Shown: positions 1 to 9,336 of the stretch, in pieces | Position numbering within the stretch: position 1 is the first letter of the stretch | Layout of the letters: each line of letters begins with the position of its first letter | Assembly (NCBI GenBank): GCA_900540255.1 | Contig: UQFE01000009.1 | Location: 21,457 to 85,456 of the forward strand | Direction: 5' to 3' | From: an uncultured Clostridium sp. | GTDB lineage: Bacteria; Bacillota; Clostridia; Clostridiales; Clostridiaceae | Length of the DNA: 64,000 nt | Program-made: the position numbers and the translations under genes | Notes under the pieces: generated by a model | What the model was told of the DNA's origin: nothing | The model's database searches: none | Seen by the model: only the letters and a program-made list of their open reading frames with translations

Positions 1-65
1 GGTGATAACTTTTAAAAGATAAAAGAGAAGTCTACTTTAAATTAAGATTTAAAAGGAGATAAAAT

Positions 66-92
66 ATGACAGAATTTTGGAATAATCTTTGA
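66..92 (+). other. 8-codon ORF with good ribosome binding site, upstream of def
   Basis: The first 165 bases hold no recognisable gene. An AAAAGGAG at 52-59 precedes an ATG at 66 that runs only eight codons (MTEFWNNL) to TGA. It could be a leader peptide or the broken start of a lost gene. I see no continuation of a known protein in any frame after the stop. Confidence 0.25.
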
Positions 93-174
93 ATCAGCAA
101 CTGATGTTTTATTTTCATATTTATATTAAAGATGAGTAATATATAATGAATAAATAAAGTTTGAGGTGGAAAAA

Positions 175-639
175 TTGGCAATAAGACAAATAAGATATGA
201 AGGTGATGATATCTTAAGGAAAAAGTGTAAAAGGGTAGAAGAAGTAAATGAGCATATAAGAATGCTATTAGATGATATGTTAGATACACTTCATAATACA
301 AAGGATGGAGCAGCAATTGCAGCTCCACAAGTTGGAATATTACAAAGACTTGTAGTAATAGATATGGGAAATGGAGTAATTAAGTTAATAAATCCTGAAA
401 TAATAGAGGAAAAGGGAATTCAGGAATGTGTAGAAGGATGCTTAAGTATTCCTAATAAGTATGGGAATACACTTAGACCTAAAAAAGTTACTATAAAGGC
501 TTTAGATGAAAATGGAAAAGAAATAACTTTAACAGGAAGAGGGGAAATGGCAAAATGTTTTTGTCATGAAATAGACCATTTAAATGGAATTCTTTTTAGT
601 GATAAGGTTACAAAATGGTTAAGATTAAAGGATAAGTAG
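175..639 (+). CDS. def: peptide deformylase
   Basis: Removes the N-formyl group from nascent proteins in the cytoplasm, using a bound Fe2+ or other divalent metal. All three family motifs are visible in the 154-residue product: motif I GAAIAAPQVG (about residues 45-54), motif II EGCLS (87-91, Cys89 is the metal ligand) and motif III HEIDH (131-135, two His ligands and the catalytic Glu). I start it at TTG 175 because GAGGTGG at 163-169 lies five bases upstream and the product then begins MAIRQIR, like clostridial homologues; a GTG at 166 sits inside that ribosome binding site. Motif I has Ala where GxGxAAPQ is usual, which many clostridial copies share. It stands alone, convergent with the decarboxylase gene. 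Confidence 0.95.
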   Translation: MAIRQIRYEGDDILRKKCKRVEEVNEHIRMLLDDMLDTLHNTKDGAAIAAPQVGILQRLVVIDMGNGVIKLINPEIIEEKGIQECVEGCLSIPNKYGNTLRPKKVTIKALDENGKEITLTGRGEMAKCFCHEIDHLNGILFSDKVTKWLRLKDK

Positions 640-642
640 TGT

Positions 643-681
643 AAAAAAAGCGTAGTATAAGATAAAAATCAAATACTACGC
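643..681 (-). terminator. intrinsic terminator of aspD
   Basis: Perfect 8-bp stem GCGTAGTA (650-657) / TACTACGC (674-681). On the minus strand it is followed by seven T (plus-strand A run 643-649), so it terminates the leftward decarboxylase gene and may also stop def transcripts. Confidence 0.8.
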
Positions 682-695
682 TAATATATTATTTA

Positions 696-2309
696 TTATT
701 TTGAAGCTTCCCATTTAAGTTTTAAATCGTTAAATGTAGCTCTTAAAATTTTACCTATTTCAATGTAACTTTCGTCATTTAAGTTGGCAAGTGATACTCT
801 TAATCCCCATCTACAAGATGCAAATCCATCTCCATTTAACAATATGATAGAATGATCATTAGCTAAATTATAAAGTATATCAAAAGGAGTATAGTTTTTT
901 TCTATAAACTTAGAAAAGTCCTCTCCACATTCAATTTTAGCCCAATCTAACATATTTATTTCTGTATAGTAAGAAGCATAATGAGGATCATTGAATACAG
1001 TAAGTTCTAATCCTTCACATAATAATGATTTACGTCTTCTACAAATTTCTTTAGTTAAGTTTTTGTAATTATTTTCTTCATCAGTTAAAGCAAATCCACA
1101 GAAAAATGCCATTTGTACTTGTTGAGGAGTTGAAAGACCAGCAGTATGATTTAAGGCAACTTGTCTACTATCAGCAACAATTCTATCAATGAAAGATAAG
1201 CTTTCTGGAGTGTAAGATAAATGATAGTAACGTTTATTTAAGTTTTCCTTATGAACTTCTGGAAGTTCGCTTATAAGCTTATTATAAATATTATTTTCAT
1301 TTAATAATATTGCACCAAGTCTCCAACCTGTTACTCCAAAATATTTTGATAATGAATAAACACCAATAGTATTGTAAGGTAAGTAACTAATTACAGATTT
1401 GAAGTTATTTACAAATGTACAATAAACATCATCAGTGATAATCATTAAGTTAGGATTATGGTTTTCTACTATATTTTTTAATGTACTCATGCAAGTATCA
1501 TTTAAAGCAACAGAAGCAGGATTATTTGGGTTTACTATAAAAACAGCTTTAATGTTTGTATCTCTTAATTTATTTAGGTCCTTTTCAGTATATTGATAAG
1601 TAGGAAGTCCATTTTCATCTACTTCATTAGCATGTATATTAATTACATCAAAATTATAATGCGGTAAATGAGGTATTTCTAAATAAGGAGTGAATATTGG
1701 TGTCATAAGTGCTATTTTATCATCTTTATTTAAAAGATGATTTTTTTCAAGAGAATCAAAGATATAACACATTGCAGCTGTTCCACCTTCTACTCCAAAT
1801 ACATCAAAATTACCTTCAAATTCTGTATCACCACATAATTCTTTTAGTAAATATTTGTTTGTGATTTTTTCAATATGTACTAGCATTCTATCAGGAACTG
1901 GGTAATTATCTCCTATAATTCCATCAGTTAGCTCAAAAACCCATTCATCTTCATTAAAACCAAGAGTATTAACACCGTATTCATAAATTTTATTTATTAA
2001 GTTAATACCAGGTAATGATGGATTAGATTTTATGTAATCTAATAATCTTTTAGCTATACCATCTTTTTGAACCATTCCAGCTAAATCACCAATATTTAAA
2101 GAGCGTTGAGTTTCTAAAACAGCAAATTGGCCAAATGTAAAAAAGGCTTGTCTAGGTGTTGCAGCTGTCCAGTTAGGATTACCTCTACCAGCATCTAAGA
2201 TTTTATTATTATTTAAATAAGCTAATTGTAGTAATTTATCTTTAAATTCAAATGGGCTTACTTTCCCATAAATATTTTTTAGTTTTTCTTTTGTTAGACT
2301 TATATCCAC
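696..2309 (-). CDS. aspD: aspartate 4-decarboxylase (PLP-dependent, AAT fold)
   Basis: Converts L-aspartate to L-alanine plus CO2 and usually keeps some aspartate aminotransferase activity. The 537-residue length is characteristic: about 130 residues longer than ordinary aspartate aminotransferases. Visible landmarks are the NPNNP motif (260-264), the TDDVY segment that carries the Asp binding the PLP ring nitrogen, the Schiff-base lysine in SLSK (Lys322) and GWRLG (Arg330). In clostridia such enzymes can work with an aspartate:alanine antiporter to generate proton motive force, but no antiporter gene is adjacent here. Ribosome binding site AAGGAG lies just upstream on the minus strand. Monocistronic by context, ending in the hairpin at 643-681. 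Confidence 0.92.
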   Translation of the reverse strand: MDISLTKEKLKNIYGKVSPFEFKDKLLQLAYLNNNKILDAGRGNPNWTAATPRQAFFTFGQFAVLETQRSLNIGDLAGMVQKDGIAKRLLDYIKSNPSLPGINLINKIYEYGVNTLGFNEDEWVFELTDGIIGDNYPVPDRMLVHIEKITNKYLLKELCGDTEFEGNFDVFGVEGGTAAMCYIFDSLEKNHLLNKDDKIALMTPIFTPYLEIPHLPHYNFDVINIHANEVDENGLPTYQYTEKDLNKLRDTNIKAVFIVNPNNPASVALNDTCMSTLKNIVENHNPNLMIITDDVYCTFVNNFKSVISYLPYNTIGVYSLSKYFGVTGWRLGAILLNENNIYNKLISELPEVHKENLNKRYYHLSYTPESLSFIDRIVADSRQVALNHTAGLSTPQQVQMAFFCGFALTDEENNYKNLTKEICRRRKSLLCEGLELTVFNDPHYASYYTEINMLDWAKIECGEDFSKFIEKNYTPFDILYNLANDHSIILLNGDGFASCRWGLRVSLANLNDESYIEIGKILRATFNDLKLKWEASK

Positions 2310-2526
2310 TATGAATGTCTCCTTTCAGGAAGTATAAATGTTGAAATATTTCTTGCAAGTATTAATTCTATAGTATATTTATTAAAATTAAAAGAGAAAA
2401 AATAAGTTTTAATAAAATAATAAAATAAATTAAAATAGAAAGGTTATAAATGATAAATTATTAAAATATTTAATGTAAAAATATTATAATAATAAAAGAA
2501 TGTATATGGAGTTTAAATTGAATGTA

Positions 2527-2560
2527 TAAAAAAAAGTACACTTGAAAGTGTACTTTTTTA
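2527..2560 (-). terminator. terminator downstream of map
   Basis: 12-bp stem AAAAAGTACACT (2531-2542) with AGTGTACTTTTT (2547-2558), loop TGAA. Flanked by A and T runs so it can act in both directions. It overlaps the map stop codon. Confidence 0.8.
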
Positions 2561-3427
2561 GTGTGTTAAAATTTCAACACCATTTTCTGTAACTAAGACT
2601 GTATATTCCCATTGTGCTGAAGGATATCCATCTTCAGTTAAAGTAGTCCAACCATCATCAGAATCTATGAAGATATCTGGTTTACCCATATTTATCATAG
2701 GTTCAATAGTAAATACCATTCCAGGAACTAATAACATTCCAGTATTTTTTTTACCTACATGTGAAACAAATGGTGTTTCATGGAATTCTAAACCTATACC
2801 ATGACCGCCGAATTCTCTAACTACAGAATATCCATTTGATTCAGCATGAGTTTGAACAGCTTCAGCAATATCTCCTAGGAAGCCCCAAGGCTTTGCTGAT
2901 TCTAAACCTTTATCTAAGCATTCCTTTGCAACTCTAACTAGTTTTTCTAAATCAGGATGAACTGTTCCAATTTTAAACATTCTAGAAGCGTCAGAAAAAT
3001 AGCCATTATATATAGTAGAAACATCTACATTTATTATATCACCATCTTCTAAAATAACATCTTCACTAGGTATTCCATGGCATACTTCATCATTTAAAGA
3101 AGTACAAACACTTTTTGGGTAGCCTTGAAAATTTAATGGAGCAGGTATAGCACCTTGAGATATTGTAAAATCATGAACTATAGTGTTAATTTCTTCAGTA
3201 GAAATTCCAGCCTTAATTTTACTACTTACTAAATCTAAAACTGCAGTATTTATAGCTGCACTTTCCTTAATTTTTTCTATTTGTTCTGGAGTTTTTATAA
3301 TACTTCTTGGAGGAACAATATGACCTTTTAACTTATATGAATGTATTTTTTCGTCAAAGGCTAAGTGACAATTTTTATATTTTTTATTACTGCCGCACCA
3401 GCAGTGATCATTTCTGCTTAAATTCAT
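2558..3427 (-). CDS. map: methionine aminopeptidase type I with N-terminal SEC-C zinc motif
   Basis: Removes the initiator methionine after deformylation, so it is functionally paired with def 2 kb away. Residues 9-21 form a SEC-C type zinc motif (CWC...CH), and the peptidase M24 domain follows. The five metal ligands of type I enzymes can be assigned to Asp135, Asp146, His209, Glu242 and Glu274. The 289-residue length fits the SEC-C extended form, which occurs in clostridia and is distinct from the shorter ribosomal-operon copy. AAGGAG ribosome binding site directly upstream. Monocistronic; 2310-2557 upstream of aspD is AT-rich with no gene. Confidence 0.93.
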   Translation of the reverse strand: MNLSRNDHCWCGSNKKYKNCHLAFDEKIHSYKLKGHIVPPRSIIKTPEQIEKIKESAAINTAVLDLVSSKIKAGISTEEINTIVHDFTISQGAIPAPLNFQGYPKSVCTSLNDEVCHGIPSEDVILEDGDIINVDVSTIYNGYFSDASRMFKIGTVHPDLEKLVRVAKECLDKGLESAKPWGFLGDIAEAVQTHAESNGYSVVREFGGHGIGLEFHETPFVSHVGKKNTGMLLVPGMVFTIEPMINMGKPDIFIDSDDGWTTLTEDGYPSAQWEYTVLVTENGVEILTH

Positions 3428-3663
3428 TTATTTTATCTCCTTGTAATATTTCTTTTATTTAATTTTATTATATTACTTTATTGTAAAAAAATAAAACTAT
3501 TAATATAATACTAAGATATAAAATTAAAAAAATAATCAATATTATTGTAAAAATAAACAATGAATTTTAATAATATGAAAAATAAATGAATAAAAATAAT
3601 AATAAAGATTAATATTATTTATATGTAAATTTTTATAAGAAGCATTAAAAGGGGGAGAAGTAT

Positions 3664-4518
3664 GTGAATAATAAATTTATATATAATGAATCTATAAATG
3701 AAATAATAAAAAGGAGAAAATCTGTTAGAACATATAAAACAGATGAAGTTTCTAATGAAATAATAGAAAAGTTAAATAAATATATTGAAAAATTAAATGG
3801 AGTATTTAATAAAAGTGTAATATTTAAGATACTTGATTCAAATGAACATATTAATGGTGCAAAATTAGGAACATATGGAGTAATAAAGGGAGCAAGTAAA
3901 TTCATAGCAGTAAAAATAAATAATGATGATGAAAGTTTAATAGAATTAGGGTATAAAATGGAGGAATTAATACTATATGTTACATCCTTAGGATTAGGAA
4001 GTTGTTGGATTGGAGGAACATTTAAAAAAGGGCAATTTGCTAAAGCTATGGAAGTTAATCAGGAAGAAATTTTACCTATAATATCACCAATAGGATATGA
4101 GAGCGAAAATAAAAGTTTTTTAGAAAAGACAATGAAAAAGGTTTCACATTGTAATTATAGAAAACCATGGAATGAAATATTCTTCTTTAGAGATTTTACT
4201 TGTCCACTAACAGAACATACTACTTTAGATGAATTTAAGGATGTTTTAGAAAATGTAAGATTAGCACCGTCAGCATTAAATAAGCAACCATGGAGAATAG
4301 TGAAGCAAGGAGAAAATTTTCATTTTTTTATTTCTAATGATAAAGAGGAAGAAAAAAATTTATATAATATAAAAAATATAGATATAGGAATTGCAATGTG
4401 TCATTTTGATTTAACTTGCAAGGAAAAGGGAATTAAAGGAAAATTTAAAATAGTAAATCCACACATAAGTCAAATTCCAAAGCATTATAAATATATAATT
4501 ACATGGATAAAAGAGTAA
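3664..4518 (+). CDS. nitroreductase-family protein
   Basis: A 284-residue flavin-dependent nitroreductase-fold protein, probably binding FMN and using NAD(P)H, of the clostridial type with two halves. The N-terminal segment RRKSVRTYK and the central LGLGSCWIGG are typical of the FMN/substrate site, and NVRLAPSALNKQPWR near residues 199-213 is the second conserved FMN-contacting block. Start is GTG 3664 behind GGGGGAG; an overlapping ATG at 3662 stops after one codon. The physiological substrate cannot be read from the sequence. The 236 bases before it are AT-rich with no gene. Confidence 0.8.
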   Translation: MNNKFIYNESINEIIKRRKSVRTYKTDEVSNEIIEKLNKYIEKLNGVFNKSVIFKILDSNEHINGAKLGTYGVIKGASKFIAVKINNDDESLIELGYKMEELILYVTSLGLGSCWIGGTFKKGQFAKAMEVNQEEILPIISPIGYESENKSFLEKTMKKVSHCNYRKPWNEIFFFRDFTCPLTEHTTLDEFKDVLENVRLAPSALNKQPWRIVKQGENFHFFISNDKEEEKNLYNIKNIDIGIAMCHFDLTCKEKGIKGKFKIVNPHISQIPKHYKYIITWIKE

Positions 4519-4687
4519 TTACTAATAGAATAGAATTACAAAAATTATATTAAAAATGATTTTATTATGAAGTTAACTTATAATTATATAGTACATTTTT
4601 ATAAATGTTATCAAATTAATTTATGTATTTAAAGTTTAAAAATGGAGAAAATAATTTTAGAATTATTTATACATTGGAGGGCTTTAT

Positions 4688-4879
4688 ATGGCATTTGAAA
4701 AACTTGAAAATAAAATTAAAAGAATTAATAAAAAAATTAAACAAGGAAGATTATCTCAAGAAGTTGCAGATGAAATAAGTAATGTAATGAGTGAAATTGA
4801 AGATTTAGGAGATGAAGCTAAAAGTAAATTTAAAGATGCAGTGGATACTATGAAAAAATCTATTAAAAAAATGAAGTAG
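4688..4879 (+). CDS. small charged coiled-coil protein, unknown
   Basis: A 63-residue Lys/Glu-rich, wholly helical-looking polypeptide with heptad-like spacing of Ile/Leu/Val, no cysteines and no membrane segment. A strong TGGAGGG site precedes ATG 4688, and a good terminator follows, so it looks like a real independent gene. I do not recognise the family. Confidence 0.65.
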   Translation: MAFEKLENKIKRINKKIKQGRLSQEVADEISNVMSEIEDLGDEAKSKFKDAVDTMKKSIKKMK

Positions 4880-4904
4880 ATTTAAAATATTAAATATATT
4901 TACA

Positions 4905-4957
4905 AAAAACTTATAAGTTAAATGGTGAATAAATACATATAACTTATAAGTTTTTTT
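4905..4957 (+). terminator. intrinsic terminator
   Basis: Arms AAAAACTTATAAGTT (4905-4919) and AACTTATAAGTTTTTTT (4941-4957), long loop, seven-T tail. Follows the 63-residue ORF. Confidence 0.75.
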
Positions 4958-5035
4958 GTATTAATAGTTATTATATTATATAATATTAGAAAAAGTTAAC
5001 TTAGTAAAATAATATTAATGAAAGAGGAGAATAAG

Positions 5036-5485
5036 ATGAATATAAGAAAAGCATTAAACAAAGATATAGATGTAATAGCAAGATATAATTATAATTTAGC
5101 GTATGAAACTGAAAATAAAATATTAGATATGAATATTTTAACAAGGGGGGTAGAAGCAATAATAAAGGATGAAAATAAGGGGATATATCATGTATGTGAA
5201 ATTAATGGTGAAGTAGTTGGACAAATTATGTATACATTTGAATGGAGTGATTGGAGAAATGGGACATTCTTATGGATTCAAAGTGTTTATGTTAATAAGG
5301 AATTTAGAGGAATGGGAGTATTTAAAGCATTATATAAATTTATAAGAGATATTGCAGATAATGATAATAATATTTGTGGAATAAGGTTATATGTAGAAAA
5401 AGAAAATACAATAGCTAAAAAAACATATAAAAATATAGGTATGAAAGAATGCAATTATTATATTTATGAGTATGATAAAGAATAA
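5036..5485 (+). CDS. GNAT-family N-acetyltransferase
   Basis: 149-residue acetyl-CoA dependent acyltransferase of the GNAT fold. The beta4 region SVYVNKEFRGMGVFKALYKFI contains the acetyl-CoA pyrophosphate-binding R/Q-x-x-G-x-G/A pattern (RGMGVF), followed by the LYVEKENTIAKKTYKNIGM block typical of the fold. ATG 5036 is chosen over ATG 5018 because AAAGAGGAG lies between them and the product then begins MNIRKA as usual for the family. Substrate unknown. Confidence 0.85.
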   Translation: MNIRKALNKDIDVIARYNYNLAYETENKILDMNILTRGVEAIIKDENKGIYHVCEINGEVVGQIMYTFEWSDWRNGTFLWIQSVYVNKEFRGMGVFKALYKFIRDIADNDNNICGIRLYVEKENTIAKKTYKNIGMKECNYYIYEYDKE

Positions 5486-5530
5486 ATTTTTTTTAAAATC
5501 ATATATAAATAAAAGAAGGATGGAATAGAA

Positions 5531-6139
5531 ATGAGTACAGGGGAATTAAAGGCAAATGCAAGGGAACAATTAAGGGGGTACTGGGCTGTTGCAGTTGGAA
5601 CAGTATTAGTTGCAACTATATTAATTGACTCAGGCGCATTATACACGGTTAGTGAATATTTTGATATGGCTGAAATAGGTATATCATGCAATTTGATAGC
5701 TTTATTTCTTGGGGGTGTTATTTCAACAGGACTTTGTAAATTTTTATTGGATATAGTTACTAAAGGGCAAGAACCAAAGTTTAAAACATTATTTTCTCAA
5801 TTTAATATTTATTTAAAGACATTAGGATTAAACATAATAATTTATTTATCTATAGCAATAGGATATATACTTTTTATAATTCCAGGAATAATTATATCAC
5901 TTATGTTTTCACAAGCTTATTATATTTTAGCTGAGAATAACAGCAAATCCATTAATCAATGTTTAAGTGAAAGTGTTGAAATGATGAAAGGTTATAAGTG
6001 GGATTTATTTTGTTTAGAATTATCTTTCATTGGATGGTGGATAATTGTAGCATTAACATTCGGAATTGCTAGTTTGTGGGTATCACCATATGTTAAAGTA
6101 ACAGAAACTAATTTTTATTTAAATATAAAGAATAAATAA
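5531..6139 (+). CDS. DUF975 family integral membrane protein
   Basis: 202-residue membrane protein with several hydrophobic spans (about 20-35, 55-75, 100-125, 165-190) and the N-terminal motif KANAREQLRGYW that marks DUF975. Function unknown; members are common in clostridia. The gene follows the acetyltransferase by 45 bases and may be co-transcribed. AGAAGGATGG ribosome binding site upstream of ATG 5531. Confidence 0.8.
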   Translation: MSTGELKANAREQLRGYWAVAVGTVLVATILIDSGALYTVSEYFDMAEIGISCNLIALFLGGVISTGLCKFLLDIVTKGQEPKFKTLFSQFNIYLKTLGLNIIIYLSIAIGYILFIIPGIIISLMFSQAYYILAENNSKSINQCLSESVEMMKGYKWDLFCLELSFIGWWIIVALTFGIASLWVSPYVKVTETNFYLNIKNK

Positions 6140-6150
6140 TTTATAAAAGT

Positions 6151-6202
6151 CTAAGCTATGCCTAGTTAAGAAAAATTTACTAGGTATAGCTTAGTTTTAT
6201 TT
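6151..6202 (+). terminator. intrinsic terminator
   Basis: 16-bp stem, CTAAGCTATGCCTAGT (6151-6166) with ACTAGGTATAGCTTAG (6179-6194), one G.T wobble, followed by TTTTATTTTA. Confidence 0.8.
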
Positions 6203-6247
6203 TATAAGTAAAATCACTAATTATTTAGTGCAACAGTTCATTTAAAT

Positions 6248-7108
6248 TTAATTAAGTATAATATTTTTACCAATTATTAAACATTTAGAGGTACTACCAT
6301 GACCTATATCTTCAGTTTTAGCAATAGGTAAATTAGGATTATCTATTATTTTTACTAATAATTCTTCAATATTAGGGGAAATGTTGTTTTCTTGCATTTT
6401 AGTAAATGTACCTAATAAAATACCACGAACTTTGTTAAATACACCCATTTGCTTCAATTGATTAAAAAAAGCTGACATAAGAGCAGCTTCTCCGCCCATG
6501 CTTTCTAAAAATAAAATTTTATCTGTAAAGTCAGGCATATATTTTGTTCCAGCTAATTTTAAAAGGCAACGAATATTACCACCTACAGTTATTCCACTTA
6601 AACTTTCACCTTGAATAAATTTATAAGAAAAATTAAATAAATCATTTGTATCAGTAAGTAAACTATTACTAAAGTTAGTTAATTGATTTTTGCTATCAGA
6701 ATAAATAAGATTTCTTATTTGATAAAGATAGACAGGATTATTAGTTTGGGAATAAACACTATTTAAAACAGTAGTTAAATCACTATAGCCAAATATAGGC
6801 TTAGGATTTTTAGCTATAAATTCATAATCTAAGTAATCTAAAACTTCATTTGCTAAATCACCGCCAGAAATATCAAATATGGCTTTTATTTTAGGATTTT
6901 TATATAAATCCATAAAAGCTTTTCCTTTATCTTTTGACGAGCCATTAAAGGGTAGATTAATTGAATAAATATATTCACTTAAAATAGGATTTAGCCCTAA
7001 ATCTTTCAATGTTTTAATAAGAAGTTCAATTTGAGGTTTATTTAATAATGGCTGTCCATTAGAACAAGCAACAATAGCAATATTATCATTTATATTTAGT
7101 AAAGACAT
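6248..7108 (-). CDS. S66 family LD-carboxypeptidase / MccF-like serine peptidase
   Basis: 286-residue serine peptidase of family S66, whose members cleave the L,D bond of muropeptide tetrapeptides or, as MccF, inactivate microcin C-like compounds. The catalytic triad is readable: nucleophile Ser109 in GYSD, Glu202 in LFLES, His270 in GHGS. No signal peptide, so cytoplasmic, as expected for murein recycling. Stands alone between two convergent or divergent genes; AAGGAG ribosome binding site on the minus strand. Which substrate it uses cannot be decided here. Confidence 0.85.
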   Translation of the reverse strand: MSLLNINDNIAIVACSNGQPLLNKPQIELLIKTLKDLGLNPILSEYIYSINLPFNGSSKDKGKAFMDLYKNPKIKAIFDISGGDLANEVLDYLDYEFIAKNPKPIFGYSDLTTVLNSVYSQTNNPVYLYQIRNLIYSDSKNQLTNFSNSLLTDTNDLFNFSYKFIQGESLSGITVGGNIRCLLKLAGTKYMPDFTDKILFLESMGGEAALMSAFFNQLKQMGVFNKVRGILLGTFTKMQENNISPNIEELLVKIIDNPNLPIAKTEDIGHGSTSKCLIIGKNIILN

Positions 7109-7230
7109 AATATTCTCCTTTAATTAAATTAGTTTATATTATAGTATCACTCATGATTATAAACTTCAAATTGGGATTTTAAGCAATATATACATTTAAT
7201 TAGAATAATATTTAGGGGAGGGGATTTTAT

Positions 7231-7929
7231 GTGGTTAAGGAAATAGTTATATACTTAGAGGATTTAAATTTTATTTCAATTTTTTTAAGAGTTTTAATGG
7301 CAGTTATTTTTGGAGGAATAATTGGATATGGAAGAGAGCGAGAAAAAAGGCCTGCAGGTCTTAGAACACATATACTTGTGTCTGTTGGAGCAACACTTGC
7401 AATGATAACTAATATATATTTACATAAGATATATAATGGGGAAACAGATTTATCAAGACTAGGAGCTCAAGTTATAAGTGGAATTGGTTTTTTAGGTGCT
7501 GGAACTATTATAGTAACAGGTAAAAACAAAGTAAGGGGATTAACAACTGCAGCAGGGCTTTGGGCATGTGCATGTATGGGATTAGCAATAGGTGCTGGAT
7601 TTTATTCAGGAGCAATTATTGGCTGTTTAGTAATTGCAGCAGTTACTGTAGCACTTGCTAATCTTGATAGGAAAATTAATAGAAAGTCTCGAAATATAAC
7701 TTTATATATTCTTGTTAACTCAACAAAGGCAGTTTCTAATTTATTAAAAGAAATACAAAGTAAAAATATAAAAATACGTGATATAGAAATAAGTAATAAT
7801 AATGTAACATCTAATGAGATAATAGGTATTTTAATTGGACTTAAGATATCAAGAGATGTATGTCCTAGGAATTTTATAGAATCTATTAGCAATAAAGATG
7901 AAGTTATTTTTTTTCAGGAAATAAACTAA
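7231..7929 (+). CDS. MgtC/SapB family membrane protein
   Basis: 232 residues. The N-terminal two thirds is the MgtC domain: GGIIGYGRERE...PAGLRTHILVSVGA, then GAQVISGIGFLGAGTI and VRGLTTAAGLWA, all diagnostic, on about four to five membrane spans. A soluble C-terminal domain of about 75 residues (TLYILVNSTKAV onwards) resembles the ACT-like tail of this family. Linked to Mg2+ homeostasis and membrane potential in other bacteria. Start GTG 7231 lies behind AGGGGAGGGG. Confidence 0.87.
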   Translation: MVKEIVIYLEDLNFISIFLRVLMAVIFGGIIGYGREREKRPAGLRTHILVSVGATLAMITNIYLHKIYNGETDLSRLGAQVISGIGFLGAGTIIVTGKNKVRGLTTAAGLWACACMGLAIGAGFYSGAIIGCLVIAAVTVALANLDRKINRKSRNITLYILVNSTKAVSNLLKEIQSKNIKIRDIEISNNNVTSNEIIGILIGLKISRDVCPRNFIESISNKDEVIFFQEIN

Positions 7930-8019
7930 TTAAAAAGGTATTATTAATTAAGATAAAGAATAAGTTATTTGTATTGTAATATTAATTAATCTAAATTATT
8001 TTAATTTATAGGAGAATAA

Positions 8020-9018
8020 ATGAGAGTTATGAAATTAGCAGTTATTGGGTCTGGTATGATTGTAAATGAGTTTTTAAGCATAGTTCCGTATTTAAATAAT
8101 ATTAAAATTAATGGGATTTATGGCAGGAAAAAAAGTTATGAAAAATTAAATAAGATAAAAAAACAAAATAATATTAAAAATATATTTTATAATTATGAAG
8201 AATTGCTTAAAAGTGATATAGATACTGTATATATAGGTTTACCTAATAATCTTCATTTTGAATTTTCAAAGAAAGCTTTAGAAGCTAATAAAAATGTTAT
8301 AGTTGAAAAACCAATAACATCAAATTATAAAGAAGCTAAAATATTAAGTGATTTAGCAAGAAAAAGAGGATTGTTTATTTTTGAAGCAATTACAACATTA
8401 TATTTGCCTAATTATTTAAAAATAAAAAAATTAATTTCCAAATTAGGTGAAATAAAAATAGTTGAATGCAATTACTCTCAATATTCAAGTCGATATGATG
8501 ATTTTAAGAAAGGAAAAGTATTGCCTGTATTTGATCCTAAGTTTTCTGGAGGAGCATTGATGGATTTAAATATATATAATATCCATTATATAGTTGGATT
8601 ATTTGGAAGGCCTAAAAATGTTGAGTATTATCCTAATATAGAAAGAGGGATAGATACATCAGGAATATTAGTTTTAGATTATGATAAATTTAAATGTGTT
8701 TGTATTGGCTCTAAGGAATGTAAGGCACCAATTTATAATAATATTCAAGGAGATAAGGGATGTATATATCAAGATAATCCAACAAATAAATGTGAAAGAT
8801 TTGAATTGTTACTGAATAATGAAGAAAGTAAGATTATAAATGAAAATAATTATAGGAATAGAATGATTTATGAATTTATAGAATTTGAAAAAATGATAAG
8901 TAGTAATGATTTAAATAGATGTTTTCAATTATTAGATCATAGTTTAATTGTAAGTGAGGTTCAAACTGTAGCTAGAAAGAAGTCTGGAATTAAATTTGCA
9001 GCTGATGATTTGTATTAA
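8020..9018 (+). CDS. Gfo/Idh/MocA family oxidoreductase
   Basis: 332-residue NAD(P)-dependent oxidoreductase. The N-terminal Rossmann glycine motif is VIGSGMI (residues 8-14), followed by the conserved VEKP segment (Lys is catalytic in the family) and a C-terminal substrate domain with SGGALMDLNIYNIHY. Substrate is likely a sugar or cyclitol derivative but unspecified. ATG 8020 sits six bases after GGAG. It is the last chromosomal gene before the island. Confidence 0.82.
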   Translation: MRVMKLAVIGSGMIVNEFLSIVPYLNNIKINGIYGRKKSYEKLNKIKKQNNIKNIFYNYEELLKSDIDTVYIGLPNNLHFEFSKKALEANKNVIVEKPITSNYKEAKILSDLARKRGLFIFEAITTLYLPNYLKIKKLISKLGEIKIVECNYSQYSSRYDDFKKGKVLPVFDPKFSGGALMDLNIYNIHYIVGLFGRPKNVEYYPNIERGIDTSGILVLDYDKFKCVCIGSKECKAPIYNNIQGDKGCIYQDNPTNKCERFELLLNNEESKIINENNYRNRMIYEFIEFEKMISSNDLNRCFQLLDHSLIVSEVQTVARKKSGIKFAADDLY

Positions 9019-9060
9019 ATAAAGTATTAAAATTGTAATTGGTAAGTTAAATAAAAAAAT

Positions 9061-9103
9061 AAAGGCATTGATTTTACTAAATTTAAGTAATATCAATGCT
9101 TTT
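9061..9103 (-). terminator. original tRNA-Leu terminator, displaced by the island
   Basis: 18-position stem (9061-9078 with 9086-9103, one T-T mismatch and one G.T), with a T-rich tract on its minus-strand 3' side. It is next to attL and resembles the terminator at 21935-21982, so it was probably the tRNA terminator before integration. It may also end the oxidoreductase transcript. Confidence 0.6.
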
Positions 9104-9116
9104 ATTAATGTTAGAT

Positions 9117-9146
9117 ATATAAAATTGGTGCCGGCAGTGGGAATCG
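9117..9146. repeat. attL (30-bp core)
   Basis: Identical to 21990-22019. It is the displaced last part of the tRNA-Leu gene (T-arm 3' strand, acceptor strand, CCA and four downstream bases), left stranded by integration. Confidence 0.88.
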
Positions 9147-9250
9147 TAAAGGTATTTTTTTAATAATTTTTATTAATACTTAAAATGTACTATTATCAAC
9201 GCTTTAGAGGGGTTAATCACTAGATGGTTTTTAATATTTTTTACCGAAGA

Positions 9251-9305
9251 AGTGGGAAAGATAGTGGGAAAAATAGTGGGAAACTTTTTTAGATTTAGTG
9301 GGAAA
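9251..9305 (+). repeat. four AGTGGGAAA repeats, probable integrase arm sites (left)
   Basis: AGTGGGAAA at 9251, 9263 and 9275 (exactly 12 bp apart) and again at 9297, all in the same orientation, between attL and the integrase gene. The same 9-mer recurs at the right end, and the att core contains AGTGGGAAT. Confidence 0.6.
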
Positions 9306-9308
9306 ATA

Positions 9309-9336
9309 AAATAGACTATATAGTGATAGTCTATTT
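9309..9336 (-). terminator. integrase terminator
   Basis: Perfect 11-bp stem AAATAGACTAT (9309-9319) / ATAGTCTATTT (9326-9336) overlapping the integrase stop codon; minus-strand tail is T-rich (TTTTATTTT). Confidence 0.65.

Noticed and set aside
5464..5691. Minus-strand ORF across the GNAT/DUF975 junction
   Set aside because: Overlaps two supported genes and has no start signal.
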